A stretch of 64,000 nt of DNA from Tritrichomonas musculus (lineage: Eukaryota > Parabasalia > Tritrichomonadida > Tritrichomonadidae): positions 124,001 to 188,000 of the forward strand of contig JAPFFF010000060.1 of assembly GCA_039105265.1 (NCBI GenBank). Direction: 5' to 3'. The position numbers and the translations under genes were made by a program. Within the stretch, counting starts at the first letter, position 1; each line of letters opens with the position of its first letter. Shown one piece after another: positions 10,766 through 21,070 of the stretch. Under the pieces are notes generated by a model. That model did not search any database. It was not told the DNA's origin and worked only from the letters and a program-made list of their open reading frames with translations.

Positions 10766-11191
10766 TAAATCAGCAACGAGTATTAAATAAATATTTATTA
10801 GCTATTTTTAATTGGAATATCAAGAAAAGCATAAATTCCAAAAAAATGACTAAAAATTCTTTAAAATTAAAAAAAAATATAATTATATTTGTTTATCAGG
10901 ACCTTTATTGGCAATAAATGTATAATACTCAATGCAATTAAAATATTAATTATGGCGTTTTGTTTAAGTAATGGTTCAATAATGATTTTTACTGATTTTA
11001 ATAGTTGACTTTTTGAATACTATTGAATTATTTATTTATATAGAAAAAACTTCATTTATGATGCGTTACAATGTTTTTACCTTTCTCAAATTTATTTTTT
11101 CGTGATATATTTTAGAATATAAAATTTGATATTATATATTTTTTACAATATTACAAAAATTTTAAAATGATCAATAATTGTCGTAGTTATA

Positions 11192-11864
11192 TAGAGGTGC
11201 GAGAGCTAAAATAACGTATTTTTTTATAATTTAATTTATAATTATCTCCATAAATAAAAAATATTTTTCAAAAACAATTTCAAAATTATTTATATATATA
11301 AGTATTATTTATAAAATATAATCATTTATCATCACAAAATATTAAAAACAAAAGTTATTAACACCATCAAAAATCATAAAAAAATCAATTTAACAAAAGC
11401 ATGATTTATGAATCAATTAATTAATCGTAAAAATAATTATAACAATAAATGGTTAATAGTCTTTACTTATAAATTTAATAAACAAGTTATTGTGCAGAGC
11501 AGAAAATGAAAAGAAATGCTATTAAAATGGAAAATATCGTCATACATCAATAATATAAGAGTTTTAACATATTCATTTATATTTTATACATATATAAAAT
11601 ATTAGGTTAAAATTTGACGCCTAAATTTTTGGCCAAGAATAAAATGAGATAATTCTAAATTTATAAAAATAATATGACCAAAAATAAATTGAATTTTTAT
11701 TTTATTTTGAATTAACTTATTCTCAATTTTTTAAAACATTCATATTTTATTCCCATCCAAAAATAATCCATTAATATTTTGTAATTTTATTTTAAGCATA
11801 AATATATATTTATTTTTAAAATATTAAAAAAATCTGATATATGTCCTCAGCTCTCGCACCTCTA
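11192..11864. mobile_element. 673-bp MITE-like element with 16-bp TIRs and 6-bp target duplication
   Basis: The ends TAGAGGTGCGAGAGCT (11192-11207) and AGCTCTCGCACCTCTA (11849-11864) are perfect inverted repeats. The hexamer GTTATA stands directly outside each end (11186-11191 and 11865-11870) and fits a target-site duplication. The interior is AT-rich and has no coding sequence. It lies in the spacer between the long arms of the element at 10191-12500, so it inserted after that element existed in this form. Confidence 0.8.
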
Positions 11865-11925
11865 GTTATATTTATTTTCAGAAAAAATACAATATATATT
11901 TGATTTAATTACCTGATTATTGATT

Positions 11926-12500
11926 GAATTATTATGCTTGAATTTAATAAATGCATGGAGAAAAAATGATCATTCGGATAAATGATCATCATAATTTTTC
12001 TTGACACTCTAAGAATTTAATCTAGTTGATTAGCAAAACAATTGTTTACACATTGTTTAAAAAGTTGGAATGATTTAAAAACGATTTACTTTAATAATCC
12101 TTCATGAACAAACAGTAAAATTTGTTTTTCTTTTTTTTCAATGCGTCATTTAAGACCCTAACTCAACTCTTTAATAAATAATAGTTAAACCTCATAAAAT
12201 CATATTATACAACTTTAAAGCTTATCAGTCAGAGCGATAATAAATTTTGTCAAAATTATTATAAAAAAATAAAAATAAAAATTTCTTGTTTTTCCGTATA
12301 AAGAACATCAATCAGTGAAATAAATGGTTAATGTATTTCATATGAGCATGTATTTATTAAGTATCATAATTAAAACAATTGAAAATAAATAGGCATTTTG
12401 AAAAATTAAAAAACAATAAAACATTTACAAAAAACGAACGTTTATTTTTTACACATTTCTGGAAAAATGTATATTTTTTGCGCATTTCTGGAAATACGTT
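11926..12500 (-). repeat. Right terminal inverted repeat (575 bp)
   Basis: This is the reverse complement of 10191-10765, from AATTATTATGCT to GGAAATACGTT. It differs from the left arm by at least one homopolymer length change. Confidence 0.85.
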
Positions 12501-12553
12501 GATATGACCAACAATCTATATTCAAATATTTGATAAAACAGCTTTTTGAAGAA

Positions 12554-15256
12554 AGGGCTTTTTGATAAGTGAGCTTTTTTAATAAAAATCAGTTTATTTG
12601 TGAATGATTTAAATTTTTTATATCGCCAAGGAATGACTTGTCAAACTCTGACAAAGACTGGCAAGAAAAACACAACAATTCATTGATACCACATACCTTA
12701 TGGCAAATTTTGATCACCTGCTACTGGTTTCCAACCATATATTTATAAATCAACTTATGCAATCTCGAAATACAGCTGCCTGCGAGTATATATTGTAGAT
12801 CAGCTATTCTCAGTCTCAAATTAAGGGTTGAGTTTACTTTATTAAATAATCAAAATTAATGACTTATTTTTATATATTTAGATATGCCTTTTAATATAAA
12901 ATATAATTTAAAGATAATAATTCATTGATTCATTTTTCCAAGTAAAAAACATTAAGTTTCACAAATCTTAAAATATGGCCAAATTATTATTCAATTTTAA
13001 TTTTGATTAGATTAAAGTGCTATCATCACTCATTCTATTTAGTCTTTCATGTAGAAAATACTAACATTAATATACTGAAAAGCATTTATTAGTATCACCA
13101 CATTACATTTTTCAAGCTTAAAATGGAATTATTAGTTTTGAAATTATTAATATGTCCATTGATAATTTGTTAAAAAGTCAAAGCCTCCATTTTTCTATAT
13201 ATCCTATGGATTTTTTCGATATATTTTATTTTCTCTCAGTATTGGCTAATTTTTATTTCCACATTCAATTATTCGATAGAAATAAATCATTTTGGCAAAA
13301 ATAATATTGCCGTATGACAAAGAACTTTCTAAAACATATCATTTATTAATTATTTCTTTTTTCTTTTTTTTTTTTATTATTAAGAATTTTGAAATTTTGC
13401 AAGTGAACTCTGTCCACTCAATTTTGGGGAAAATTGAATACTTTTAGCAAAAACAAGTATTCAATTTTAAAAGGAGACTCCAGCTTCACCAGTATAGATT
13501 TGATCTTTCTTTTTTATTAAATGTTTATTGTTTTGGGATTTTTAATAAACTAATAGAGAGATTTTTTTAATTGAAATAATAATTTTTTATATTTCAAAAT
13601 AATTATATTTAATTTCAAAGTTTATATGAATTTATAAAAAAAAGCTCTCTATTAGTTTATTAGAAATAAGTTCTGTTTTTCATTTCATTAAATAATTTTT
13701 TCGGTTCTTTTTAATTAGAGGCTCGAGTCTCATTTGAAAAATCAAAATTTCACTCATTTTCAATTCGTATAAAATCATATATACTTAATAGTTTTTTACA
13801 AAATTGATATCTTTTATTGTATAATCATCTTATCTTTTATTTTTCACTGAAATTGTTTTTTAATTTTATGAATATATGCAATTCAATTGTTTTTTATATA
13901 TTCGATTTTTTGTGTACTCAACCCTTAATGAACTCTAGTCATCAAATTAAAAGCCTGAGCCATCGATTATCATTCAAAAAACAAATTTGCAAAACGCAGC
14001 CTCTTATTTACAAAATCCAATCTGTAATGTAATATAAGATATCTATTTACAAACAGAAATCAACTTGTTAACGAACTACAATCCCAGATTTGTAAATCAT
14101 CAGCAAAGATTCCAGTGCAAACTCTTGCCTTTATTTGTACTAGTTACTCGTTCAGAAAATAAATACATTACTATTTTAATTCTTTCCTACTTACTATTTT
14201 AAACAAGTTAATGATAAAATTATAATTTCTTTCTTTTTTAACTGAAAAAGTTGCAATGTCTATTACGAAATTTTTATTTTAATTTAAAAAGTTCAGTTTC
14301 CAAATCCGTTAATATTTATTGTGTATAAAAATTACATTATATATGTATAAAAAAGTTAGTATAATTTGTTCGATTCTTTGAATTTTAAATATTTTAATTG
14401 ATTTTTTACCTTTTTTTTAGTTTGTATAGTCGATTTTAATCAGTTTAACAATATATTTATTCAAAAAGCTGTTTTATCAAAAAGTCATCTAATCAAATCT
14501 TTTTTCTTTCAAATTTTGAATATAGTTTGTTGGTCACATCACCAACAAACTTTGCTGTTTTTATTATCCCTTTTTTTTTAAAAAAAAAAAAATTGTGAAA
14601 TCAAAAATTTTACAAGCTGATAAGCTTTTTGATAAAAGTCCAAAAGCGAATGTGTAAATCAATTGTGAATAGTTTCTTTGACGAGGAATAATTTTAATGA
14701 GTTAATTCATCTTAAATGATTAATCAATTTAAAAATAACCTTCTGAAAAAAAGAAAAAAAAAAAAAATTAATATATAAAAAATTCTTTTATTTATCATTT
14801 AATGATCAATATTTTTTAAAACCAATCTGAGCAATAATTTTTCATATATTAATTTTTTTAATCTAACATAAAAAATAAGAAATACATTAAAATGAAAGGA
14901 AATGACTTCGTTTGATGAGCTCGTGTATAAAAGAAAAAATCTATTTTTTCATTTTTATAGAATGTTATTATATTGCACATATTTCATATTTTTTGATTAT
15001 CACAATTGTTGTATAAATTTTAGTTAAATTATTGATATATTTATATTCTTTTCACCACTTTTTGAAAAAACCATTTCCTTCTTTTGAAAAAGTTTGACCG
15101 TGTCATGACCTTTTCATATAATATTAGAAATAAATTCTGAGAAATGGTAAGTTTACACGCGAAAATTAAAAAACAAAGTTTAATAAATTTTGCAATGGTA
15201 CCATATGGTTGATACGTTAAACTTGCTCTATCTTTTTTAAAAAAAAGAGCAAAAAA
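12554..15256. other. Gene-free AT-rich region (right half of the outer element and flank)
   Basis: No convincing protein gene is present. The longest frame, about 70 codons at 13817-14032, has low-complexity composition. The region contains an 18-bp inverted repeat at 13543-13662, the right arm of the outer element, and A/T homopolymers near 14570-14592 and 14750-14767. Confidence 0.5.
13543..13662. repeat. 18-bp perfect inverted repeat spanning 120 bp
   Basis: TAATAAACTAATAGAGAG at 13543-13560 is the exact reverse complement of 13645-13662. The 84-bp interior is AT-rich. It could be a small MITE or a stem structure; no target duplication is evident. Confidence 0.7.
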
Positions 15257-15329
15257 TAGCTCCGGTAGGAATCGAACCCACATCTTAACGTTTAGAAAAC
15301 GCTTGCCCTATCCTTTGGACCACGAAGCC
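15257..15329 (-). tRNA. tRNA-Arg (anticodon UCU)
   Basis: The minus-strand sequence folds as a complete 73-nt tRNA without an encoded CCA. The acceptor stem is GGCUUCG with CGGAGCU and discriminator A. The D arm is GUCC-AAAGGAUA-GGGC. The anticodon arm is AGCGU-UUUCUAA-ACGUU with anticodon UCU. The variable loop is AAGAU and the T arm is GUGGG-UUCGAUU-CCUAC. It reads AGA codons, which suit an AT-rich genome. There is no intron. A run of six T follows within a few bases of the 3' end and fits a RNA polymerase III terminator. The internal A and B boxes are intact. Confidence 0.95.
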
Positions 15330-15415
15330 TTCTTGAAATACATTATAAATATATTATAAATATAATATAAAAATAATAAATTTATTCAAAAAAAAAAATT
15401 AATATTTGAATTAAA

Positions 15416-18400
15416 TTATAATTCTGGATTTTTGATATCTTTTCCATCATGTATATTTGATTTATGAGCACTTTGATGATATTTGTATGAGAATTTCAAA
15501 ATTAAGGCCGAAAAGGCAACAACAATGACAAGCAAAATGAATGTTGAATTCAAAAAATTAAACAATTTTGATTCAGCAACCTCGTAATTTACCAAATCCA
15601 GATTCACAGGCTGCTTCGAATCATTTTCAAAGATGCATGATTGAATGACAAGTTTAGATGAATCTTTAGTTTTCAATATTCCATCGATATAATGTGAGTC
15701 TTTCGTTAATTTTCCACTAAAACCACAATTTTTGATTTCAACAACAATGTCACTTTTTCCTCCAAAATAATTTATTGCTGAACTTTGTGATTCAATGTTC
15801 AGATCAAAGTTACAATTTGTAACAAAGATCTGTCCTTTTTCATTCACTTCTAAAGCAGTTTTTGTATTGGCAACACGTTTGCTATTTATTATTTTCAAAG
15901 AGGAGCCGCCCTTTTCTTTATTAAACTTGCAATATGAAACCACTCCATTCCTGACGCTGAAATAAATGGAAGTTCCACCTGATAACAAGTCAGATTTTGA
16001 TTCTGTCTTTAATAATGAGTTGGATGTAAATTGGCATCTTAAAATAGTAACTCTGTTATTTGTGGTTGTCGAGTGGACAAAAATGGCGCCTCCGTATTGT
16101 GCTTTGCAAGTATTGAACTGAAGATGTTTGAGACTTACTTTGTTATCTAGATCCATCTTGTTTTTAATGTACATTGCGCCTCCGCCGCCAGAAGTTGACT
16201 GGCATGAATCGAAGGTAATGGCGTTTACATCAATTCCGCAATTCAGGAGATAAACAGCGCCACCGTTTTCTGTGTCTTCAATATAATTATCAAATTTGGC
16301 AACATTAATAATAAGAATAACAACACTTGTCTTATTATCTTCATTAACGTTGAACTTGCATCGTTCCCTGTTTTCATAGTTAGACTCGTTGAAAATAAAT
16401 GGTAACGTTGTAGGTAATGATGTTGGATAAGGTGAAGTTTCTGATGATTGTGTTGGTGTTTGTTTGGGTACTTCTGTTGGTGTTTGTTTGGGTACTTCTG
16501 TTGGTGTTTGTTTAGGTACTTCTGTTGGTGTTTGTTTAGGTACTTCTGTTGGTGTTTGTTTAGGTACTTCTGTTGGTGTTTGTTTGGGTACTTCTGTTGG
16601 TGTTTGTTTGGGTACTTCTGTAGGTGTTTGTTTGGGTACTTCTGTTGGTGTTTGTTTAGGTACTTCTGTTGGTGTTTGTTTGGGTACTTCTGTAGGTGTT
16701 TGTTTGGGTACTTCTGTTGGTGTTTGTTTGGGTACTTCTGTTGGTGTTTGTTTGGGTACTTCTGTTGGTGTTTGTTTAGGTACTTCTGTTGGTGTTTGTT
16801 TGGGTACTTCTGTTGGTGTTTGTTTAGGTACTTCTGTTGGTGTTTGTTTAGGTACTTCTGTTGGTGTTTGTTTGGGTACTTCTGTTGGTGTTTGTTTGGG
16901 TACTTCTGTTGGTGTTTGTTTGGGTACTTCTGTAGGTGTTTGTTTGGGTACTTCTGTTGGTGTTTGTTTAGGTACTTCTGTTGGTGTTTCTTTAGGTACT
17001 TCTGTTGGTGTTTGTTTGGGTACTTCTGTTGGTGTTTGTTTAGGTACTTCTGTTGGTGTTTGTTTAGGTACTTCTGTTGGTGTTTGTTTGGGTACTTCTG
17101 TAGGCGTTTCCTTTGGTGTAGCAGTTGGTGTTTGTTTAGGTACTTCTGTTGGTGTTTGTTTAGGTACTTCTGTAGGTGTTTCCTTTGGTGTAGCAGTTGG
17201 TGTTTGTTTAGGTACTTCTGTAGGTGTTTCTTTTGGTGTAGCAGTTGGTGTTTCTTTTGGTGTAGCAGTAGGTGTTTCTTTTGGTGTAGCAGTTGGTGTT
17301 TCTTTTGGTGTAGCAGTTGGTGTTTCTTTTGGTGTAGCAGTAGGTGTTTCTTTTGGTGTAGCAGTTGGTGTTTCTTTTGGTGTAGCAGTAGGTGTTTCTT
17401 TTGGTGTAGCAGTTGGTGTTTCTTTTGGTGTAGCAGTTGGTGTTTCTTTTGGAACTTCTGTTGGTGTTTGAGAAGGCATTACGACACGTCCTGCATATTC
17501 ACTCTCTATCTGGAACTGGGTATTATCACAGTTATTGTTAAACAAAGCAATGCAAACAGTATTTTCACCAAAATCTAATGTTGTTTCATTGTATTCATCT
17601 TCTCCTATTTCGAGTATTACGGGATACTCTCCGATATTCAAATGGCATTTTGTATCAGCGAAAGCTTCCACTCTGTTTGCCACAGTTCCATTCACCAGTA
17701 TTTTTACTGACTTGATTGCCTCAGTTGATTCAATGAGAACCAACTGTAACAGCAAAGAAGGAACATCATAAATTTTAGTAACTTCATCCATTATCTCTAT
17801 TTTTGACTGGCATATTTCACCAAATGAAGTTTTATCACATTTACAATGAAGCGGATGTTCTTCATCACATTTGTCACATCCACAAGTTTCTGCTCTCTTA
17901 AATGTCAAAAATCCGTCATCAATGTCGCCCGTAGCGACTACAGAAAAGTTTTGTTCTAGAGGCAAGTCATCAACGGCTGTATCAATGAATTCAAGGCTAT
18001 AAACATGAATTGTATAATCGCCTGGTTCAATTTCGTTTGTATCAATGATCACTTTTTCATTAGTAGAAAAGTGCTGTGTTTCACCGTTTTGAAGATGATC
18101 ACCTCTATAAATTTTGCCACTCTTTGATTCGACAATGAGGTCGAGATCACGCGTGATTGGTATGTAACTGTACATTTCTAAAATTGGATCAAGATATGAC
18201 AAAGTTATTTGTAGCTTAGTTTTGCTTGATTTTACATTCACGGTGGCAACAAAATGATCAAATTCGCCAATTTGAGGATTGTTACTCCCTATTGGATGAG
18301 TAATTTGAACGCCAAAATTCTTGTTCACAGGAAGAACTGTTGATAAATCAATTTGACCATGTCCAAACATTGTGTTTGGTGTTTTTGTTCCTTCTGGTTG

Positions 18401-20320
18401 TTGAATGCAAGAATTAATCATCAATGCACGAAGGGTAGCCGAATCAAGATCAACTGATTGAACAGACCATTTTTCTCTAAAATACTGTCTGGCGAGAACT
18501 GCAGCACCGGCAGCATTTGGTGTTGCCATTGAAGTTCCTTGCATATATGTGAGCATATTATCAAAGATAGGTGAACAGTCTCGACTTTGGTTACTTCCTC
18601 TCATTGAGTTTGCACTAATAATGTGTGTTCCTGGTGCCATTACATCAGGTTTTAATACTCCTTTATTAGCAGGTCCTGTTGATGAGTAAGATGCATGCTC
18701 GGGTCCTTTTGTAGTGTTAATTTTAGTAATGTCATAAACATAAACCTCAGGAAAGCCATTGACTGTATTAGCCAAACTCTTTGTATCGTAAGTATAGAGA
18801 ATGCCAATTGAATTTTTAGTAGGACAACTCAAAACCCAATAAAGCTGTTCAATATTATCTGCATAAAGAAATGTGACAATTGGCTGATTAATATTGGCGC
18901 AGGTACCAAAATTATCAGATGCATGATAAATATTTATCGTTTCGCCCCTTATGCCTGTAAAAGATGGTGAAGGTGGCAGCATTGCATAAAATGTTACGTT
19001 ATAATTAGAGTCGTTTATTCTTTGCATTACAAATCTATCATTTCCTTCATAAAATGAATCAAGCGCTCCGACAGTTAGTACATTTTTAGAGCCACCTGGA
19101 TCTCCAATTGAAAAGTTTCCTACATCGTCATATTCATTACCAGCGGAGAAAATAAAAAGCTTATCAGGTGAAATGTAACTTTCACGTCCATAAATGTAAT
19201 TGTTAATGTCATTAAATTCGTCTGTTCCCCAGCTATTTGTTGACACTTTTGACCCATAAGTTGTCATTAATTTTGAATGCTGAGTGGCGCTTAATGTGTT
19301 CAAATCTGCTGCATACAGTATTTTGGCATCTGGAGCATTGCCATCATAAATGTCGTGTCCTGGAAAATCGCATCGATCTTTTCCTGCAACAGTGCCAGCT
19401 ACATGAGTGCCATGTTCAGCATATCTTATATAAGAAGTCCACACATCAAGTGAGTCACTTTTGTATCCATAATAAACAAATTTTCTATGGTTTTCAATTG
19501 GACCATTGAAAGTGACATTAACATTTGGATCGTAAAACATTGGATGGTAAAAATCAATAGGCGTGTCAATTATCGTTATGACTTCATCTTTTCCTGTAAT
19601 TGATAGATCATTATAAAACCGTTCTAGAACTGTTTTGCCTGTGGAAGGATCTTGGATATAATTTCTGCTGTTTTTTTGAGTAAAGCCGGATATTATATTA
19701 TTATTCGTGGTTGGTTTTGTGTAAGTTGCAACACTTCTAACGTATGATAAAGAAGATAGGAGTTCAATGGCCTTCATTTTTTTCTCATTGAATTGTTTTT
19801 CGGTTAAAGAATTTTGATCTATACGAATTACATACATATCTTCTTGTAATTGTGATTCTGTCGTATAATAATCTTTATTGTCTGGTATGGGGAACTTTGG
19901 AGCTGTTATAACTACAAAAAAATTGGTTTTTTCTATTGGGCCACCAATGAAAGATATTTTATCTTCTGGTTCAAGGCGTTTAACTAATGAGATATTAGAA
20001 ATTCCTTTTAATTGGTCTTTTGAAATATATACCAAAAACGTATCTTTCAGCATTTGGCCTTGTAATTCTAGCTTAATATTTTTCTTGATCTGATTTAAAT
20101 TTTCACTGGAAAAATGCAAATAATACCATTCTTTGGAATTGTGATCATCAGCATTTTGAGTTTTCTTCAAAGATATTACTGATTTTTCTTCAAGGTATTT
20201 TTGAGGGCTTTCTAAAGTAAAAAGAGTTCTTTGGTTGTTCTTAAAGGTAAACGATTTGGTTTCTTTCTTGTTATTTGATTCAAACAGAAGCAAACTTGAA
20301 AAAATAAGAGGAAAAATCAT
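15416..20320 (-). CDS. Surface subtilisin-like serine protease (S8) with Thr/Pro repeat stalk and C-terminal anchor
   Basis: I choose the ATG at 20320 (1634 residues): the upstream extension starts with TTG, while this ATG opens a hydrophobic leader (MIFPLIFSSLLLF) and has a TCATA initiator-like motif just before it. The S8 triad is complete: Asp252 in TIIDTPID, His303 in HGTHVAGTVAG, Ser597 in GTSMATPNAAG, with the oxyanion Asn395 in SAGNE. A beta-rich domain and a Cys-rich EGF-like stretch (CGCDKCDEEHPLHCKCDK) follow. Residues about 948-1290 are Thr/Pro repeats resembling a glycosylated stalk. The part from about 1310 to 1580, with GGGGAMYIKN and GGAIFV motifs, looks like a right-handed beta helix. 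One membrane segment near 1590-1613 precedes a short basic/acidic tail. The protein is probably a plasma-membrane ectoprotease. The N-terminal 200 residues may act as a propeptide. Confidence 0.9.
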   Translation of the reverse strand: MIFPLIFSSLLLFESNNKKETKSFTFKNNQRTLFTLESPQKYLEEKSVISLKKTQNADDHNSKEWYYLHFSSENLNQIKKNIKLELQGQMLKDTFLVYISKDQLKGISNISLVKRLEPEDKISFIGGPIEKTNFFVVITAPKFPIPDNKDYYTTESQLQEDMYVIRIDQNSLTEKQFNEKKMKAIELLSSLSYVRSVATYTKPTTNNNIISGFTQKNSRNYIQDPSTGKTVLERFYNDLSITGKDEVITIIDTPIDFYHPMFYDPNVNVTFNGPIENHRKFVYYGYKSDSLDVWTSYIRYAEHGTHVAGTVAGKDRCDFPGHDIYDGNAPDAKILYAADLNTLSATQHSKLMTTYGSKVSTNSWGTDEFNDINNYIYGRESYISPDKLFIFSAGNEYDDVGNFSIGDPGGSKNVLTVGALDSFYEGNDRFVMQRINDSNYNVTFYAMLPPSPSFTGIRGETINIYHASDNFGTCANINQPIVTFLYADNIEQLYWVLSCPTKNSIGILYTYDTKSLANTVNGFPEVYVYDITKINTTKGPEHASYSSTGPANKGVLKPDVMAPGTHIISANSMRGSNQSRDCSPIFDNMLTYMQGTSMATPNAAGAAVLARQYFREKWSVQSVDLDSATLRALMINSCIQQPEGTKTPNTMFGHGQIDLSTVLPVNKNFGVQITHPIGSNNPQIGEFDHFVATVNVKSSKTKLQITLSYLDPILEMYSYIPITRDLDLIVESKSGKIYRGDHLQNGETQHFSTNEKVIIDTNEIEPGDYTIHVYSLEFIDTAVDDLPLEQNFSVVATGDIDDGFLTFKRAETCGCDKCDEEHPLHCKCDKTSFGEICQSKIEIMDEVTKIYDVPSLLLQLVLIESTEAIKSVKILVNGTVANRVEAFADTKCHLNIGEYPVILEIGEDEYNETTLDFGENTVCIALFNNNCDNTQFQIESEYAGRVVMPSQTPTEVPKETPTATPKETPTATPKETPTATPKETPTATPKETPTATPKETPTATPKETPTATPKETPTATPKETPTATPKETPTEVPKQTPTATPKETPTEVPKQTPTEVPKQTPTATPKETPTEVPKQTPTEVPKQTPTEVPKQTPTEVPKQTPTEVPKETPTEVPKQTPTEVPKQTPTEVPKQTPTEVPKQTPTEVPKQTPTEVPKQTPTEVPKQTPTEVPKQTPTEVPKQTPTEVPKQTPTEVPKQTPTEVPKQTPTEVPKQTPTEVPKQTPTEVPKQTPTEVPKQTPTEVPKQTPTEVPKQTPTEVPKQTPTEVPKQTPTEVPKQTPTEVPKQTPTQSSETSPYPTSLPTTLPFIFNESNYENRERCKFNVNEDNKTSVVILIINVAKFDNYIEDTENGGAVYLLNCGIDVNAITFDSCQSTSGGGGAMYIKNKMDLDNKVSLKHLQFNTCKAQYGGAIFVHSTTTNNRVTILRCQFTSNSLLKTESKSDLLSGGTSIYFSVRNGVVSYCKFNKEKGGSSLKIINSKRVANTKTALEVNEKGQIFVTNCNFDLNIESQSSAINYFGGKSDIVVEIKNCGFSGKLTKDSHYIDGILKTKDSSKLVIQSCIFENDSKQPVNLDLVNYEVAESKLFNFLNSTFILLVIVVAFSALILKFSYKYHQSAHKSNIHDGKDIKNPEL
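16449..17470 (-). repeat. 24-bp tandem repeat encoding (TPTEVPKQ / TPTATPKE)n
   Basis: About 42 copies of a 24-bp unit occur within the subtilisin gene. Copies near the protease side mostly encode TATPKE and copies near the C-terminus mostly TEVPKQ, so two sub-arrays expanded separately. The eight-codon period keeps all frames on both strands open, which produces long false open frames on the plus strand. Confidence 0.95.
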
Positions 20321-20322
20321 TT

Positions 20323-20327
20323 TATGA
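20323..20327 (-). promoter_or_regulatory. Initiator-like TCATA before the subtilisin start
   Basis: TCATA fits the trichomonad initiator TCA-Py-(T/A) and stands two bases upstream of the ATG at 20320. It favours this ATG over the TTG further upstream. Confidence 0.5.
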
Positions 20328-20344
20328 GATGTAAAATTTCCCAA

Positions 20345-21070
20345 AAGAATTCAAATTTTTAAATAAAAAAAAACCGTAATAATTATTCTTTACCCATTCA
20401 AAAAGTTTTAATACAAGTTTCACAAATTTATATAAAAAGGATTTTTTGGTTTATTTTATACTATTATCCCAATTTTTTCATATTCTTTGGTTTACTTCAA
20501 AAGTGAAAATAATCAAGAAAATCAAACTTTTTGCAAAGATATTTGGAATTATTTGATTATATACAATCATATTTTATTAATATGTAAATTTTTTTGTTTA
20601 TATCATGTTATTTTATTGTTAAAAAAATAAATTTTAAGTTAATAACAAAGATATAAATTACCAATATTAAATTATTGTTATTTGTAGTTGTTCAATAAAG
20701 CTTTGAAGAAAGATTTTTTACACAATATATTTCAATTCATTCAAATTTACATATTGAAATATTTCAATATTTGAATTGAAAAAAGAATTTTTTTGCAATT
20801 TTTATGATATAAATTTTTTATTATATAATAAATTTTTCTTAATAATTATTATGAATAATTATTATATTTAAGAAAAAATAAAGAAGCTTCAAAAAGAAAA
20901 ACAAAAATATACTAAATGAGAAATTATATTATCATTTTAAATTAAATTATCAATACTAATATCATCCTATATTTCGTAAATTAAGCATTTAAGAATTAAA
21001 ATTGATAATTTATTAAAAACAAATCATAATATTTTTATTATTCCATATGATAATTTTAAATAAAACAATT
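20345..21070. other. AT-rich intergenic region with short palindromes
   Basis: No gene is visible in these 0.7 kb. There are imperfect inverted repeats around 20728-20780 (ATTGAAAT/ATTTCAAT words) and 20835-20876 (TTCTTAA with TTAAGAA flanking AATTATT words). Both are of a kind expected in DNA this rich in A and T. Confidence 0.4.

Larger units (their letters stand above)
10191..12500. mobile_element. Foldback-type element with ~575-bp near-identical terminal inverted repeats
   Basis: Both ends begin (A)ACGTATTTCCAGAAATGCGC reading inward and stay essentially identical for about 575 bp. One visible difference is a run of 8 versus 7 T near 10422-10429. Flanks give a likely 3-bp target duplication TGA. 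The empty site TTGGTGATATGACC is supported by the related unbroken arm near 14540. The ends carry two spaced copies of TTTCCAGAAATG followed by an A-rich stretch, like transposase-binding sites. The middle holds another inserted element and no transposase, so this copy is non-autonomous. The near-identity of the arms suggests recent insertion or arm conversion. A superfamily is not assignable by eye; a 3-bp duplication would allow PIF/Harbinger-like or CACTA-like. Confidence 0.8.
10164..14560. mobile_element. Outer, degraded inverted-repeat element hosting two nested insertions
   Basis: The sequence AGCAAAGTTTGTTGGTGA at 10174-10191 continues, after removal of the 10192-12499 insertion, with ATGACCAACAA, CTATATTCAAA and GATAAAACAGCTTTTTGAA up to about 12553. 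The reverse complement of about 14462-14560 carries the same order of words, including GATAAAACAGCTTTTTGAA. The arms are therefore about 90-100 bp, imperfect and inverted, about 4.4 kb apart now and about 2.1 kb apart before the nested insertion. The right copy contains the hairpin GTTTGTTGGT-CACATC-ACCAACAAAC. No coding region is seen between the arms. Its family is unknown. Confidence 0.5.

Noticed and set aside
13817-14032. 71-codon open frame in the repeat nest
   Set aside because: AT-driven composition and no domain; it lies inside the presumed outer element.
16448-17578. Two long plus-strand open frames (376 and 335 codons, Cys/Trp-rich and Gly/Val-rich) across the subtilisin repeat
   Set aside because: They are produced by the 24-bp period, which keeps every frame open; they lie antisense to a gene with a complete catalytic triad.
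20728-20876. Imperfect palindromes in the intergenic region
   Set aside because: Such short AT palindromes are expected by chance at this base composition.
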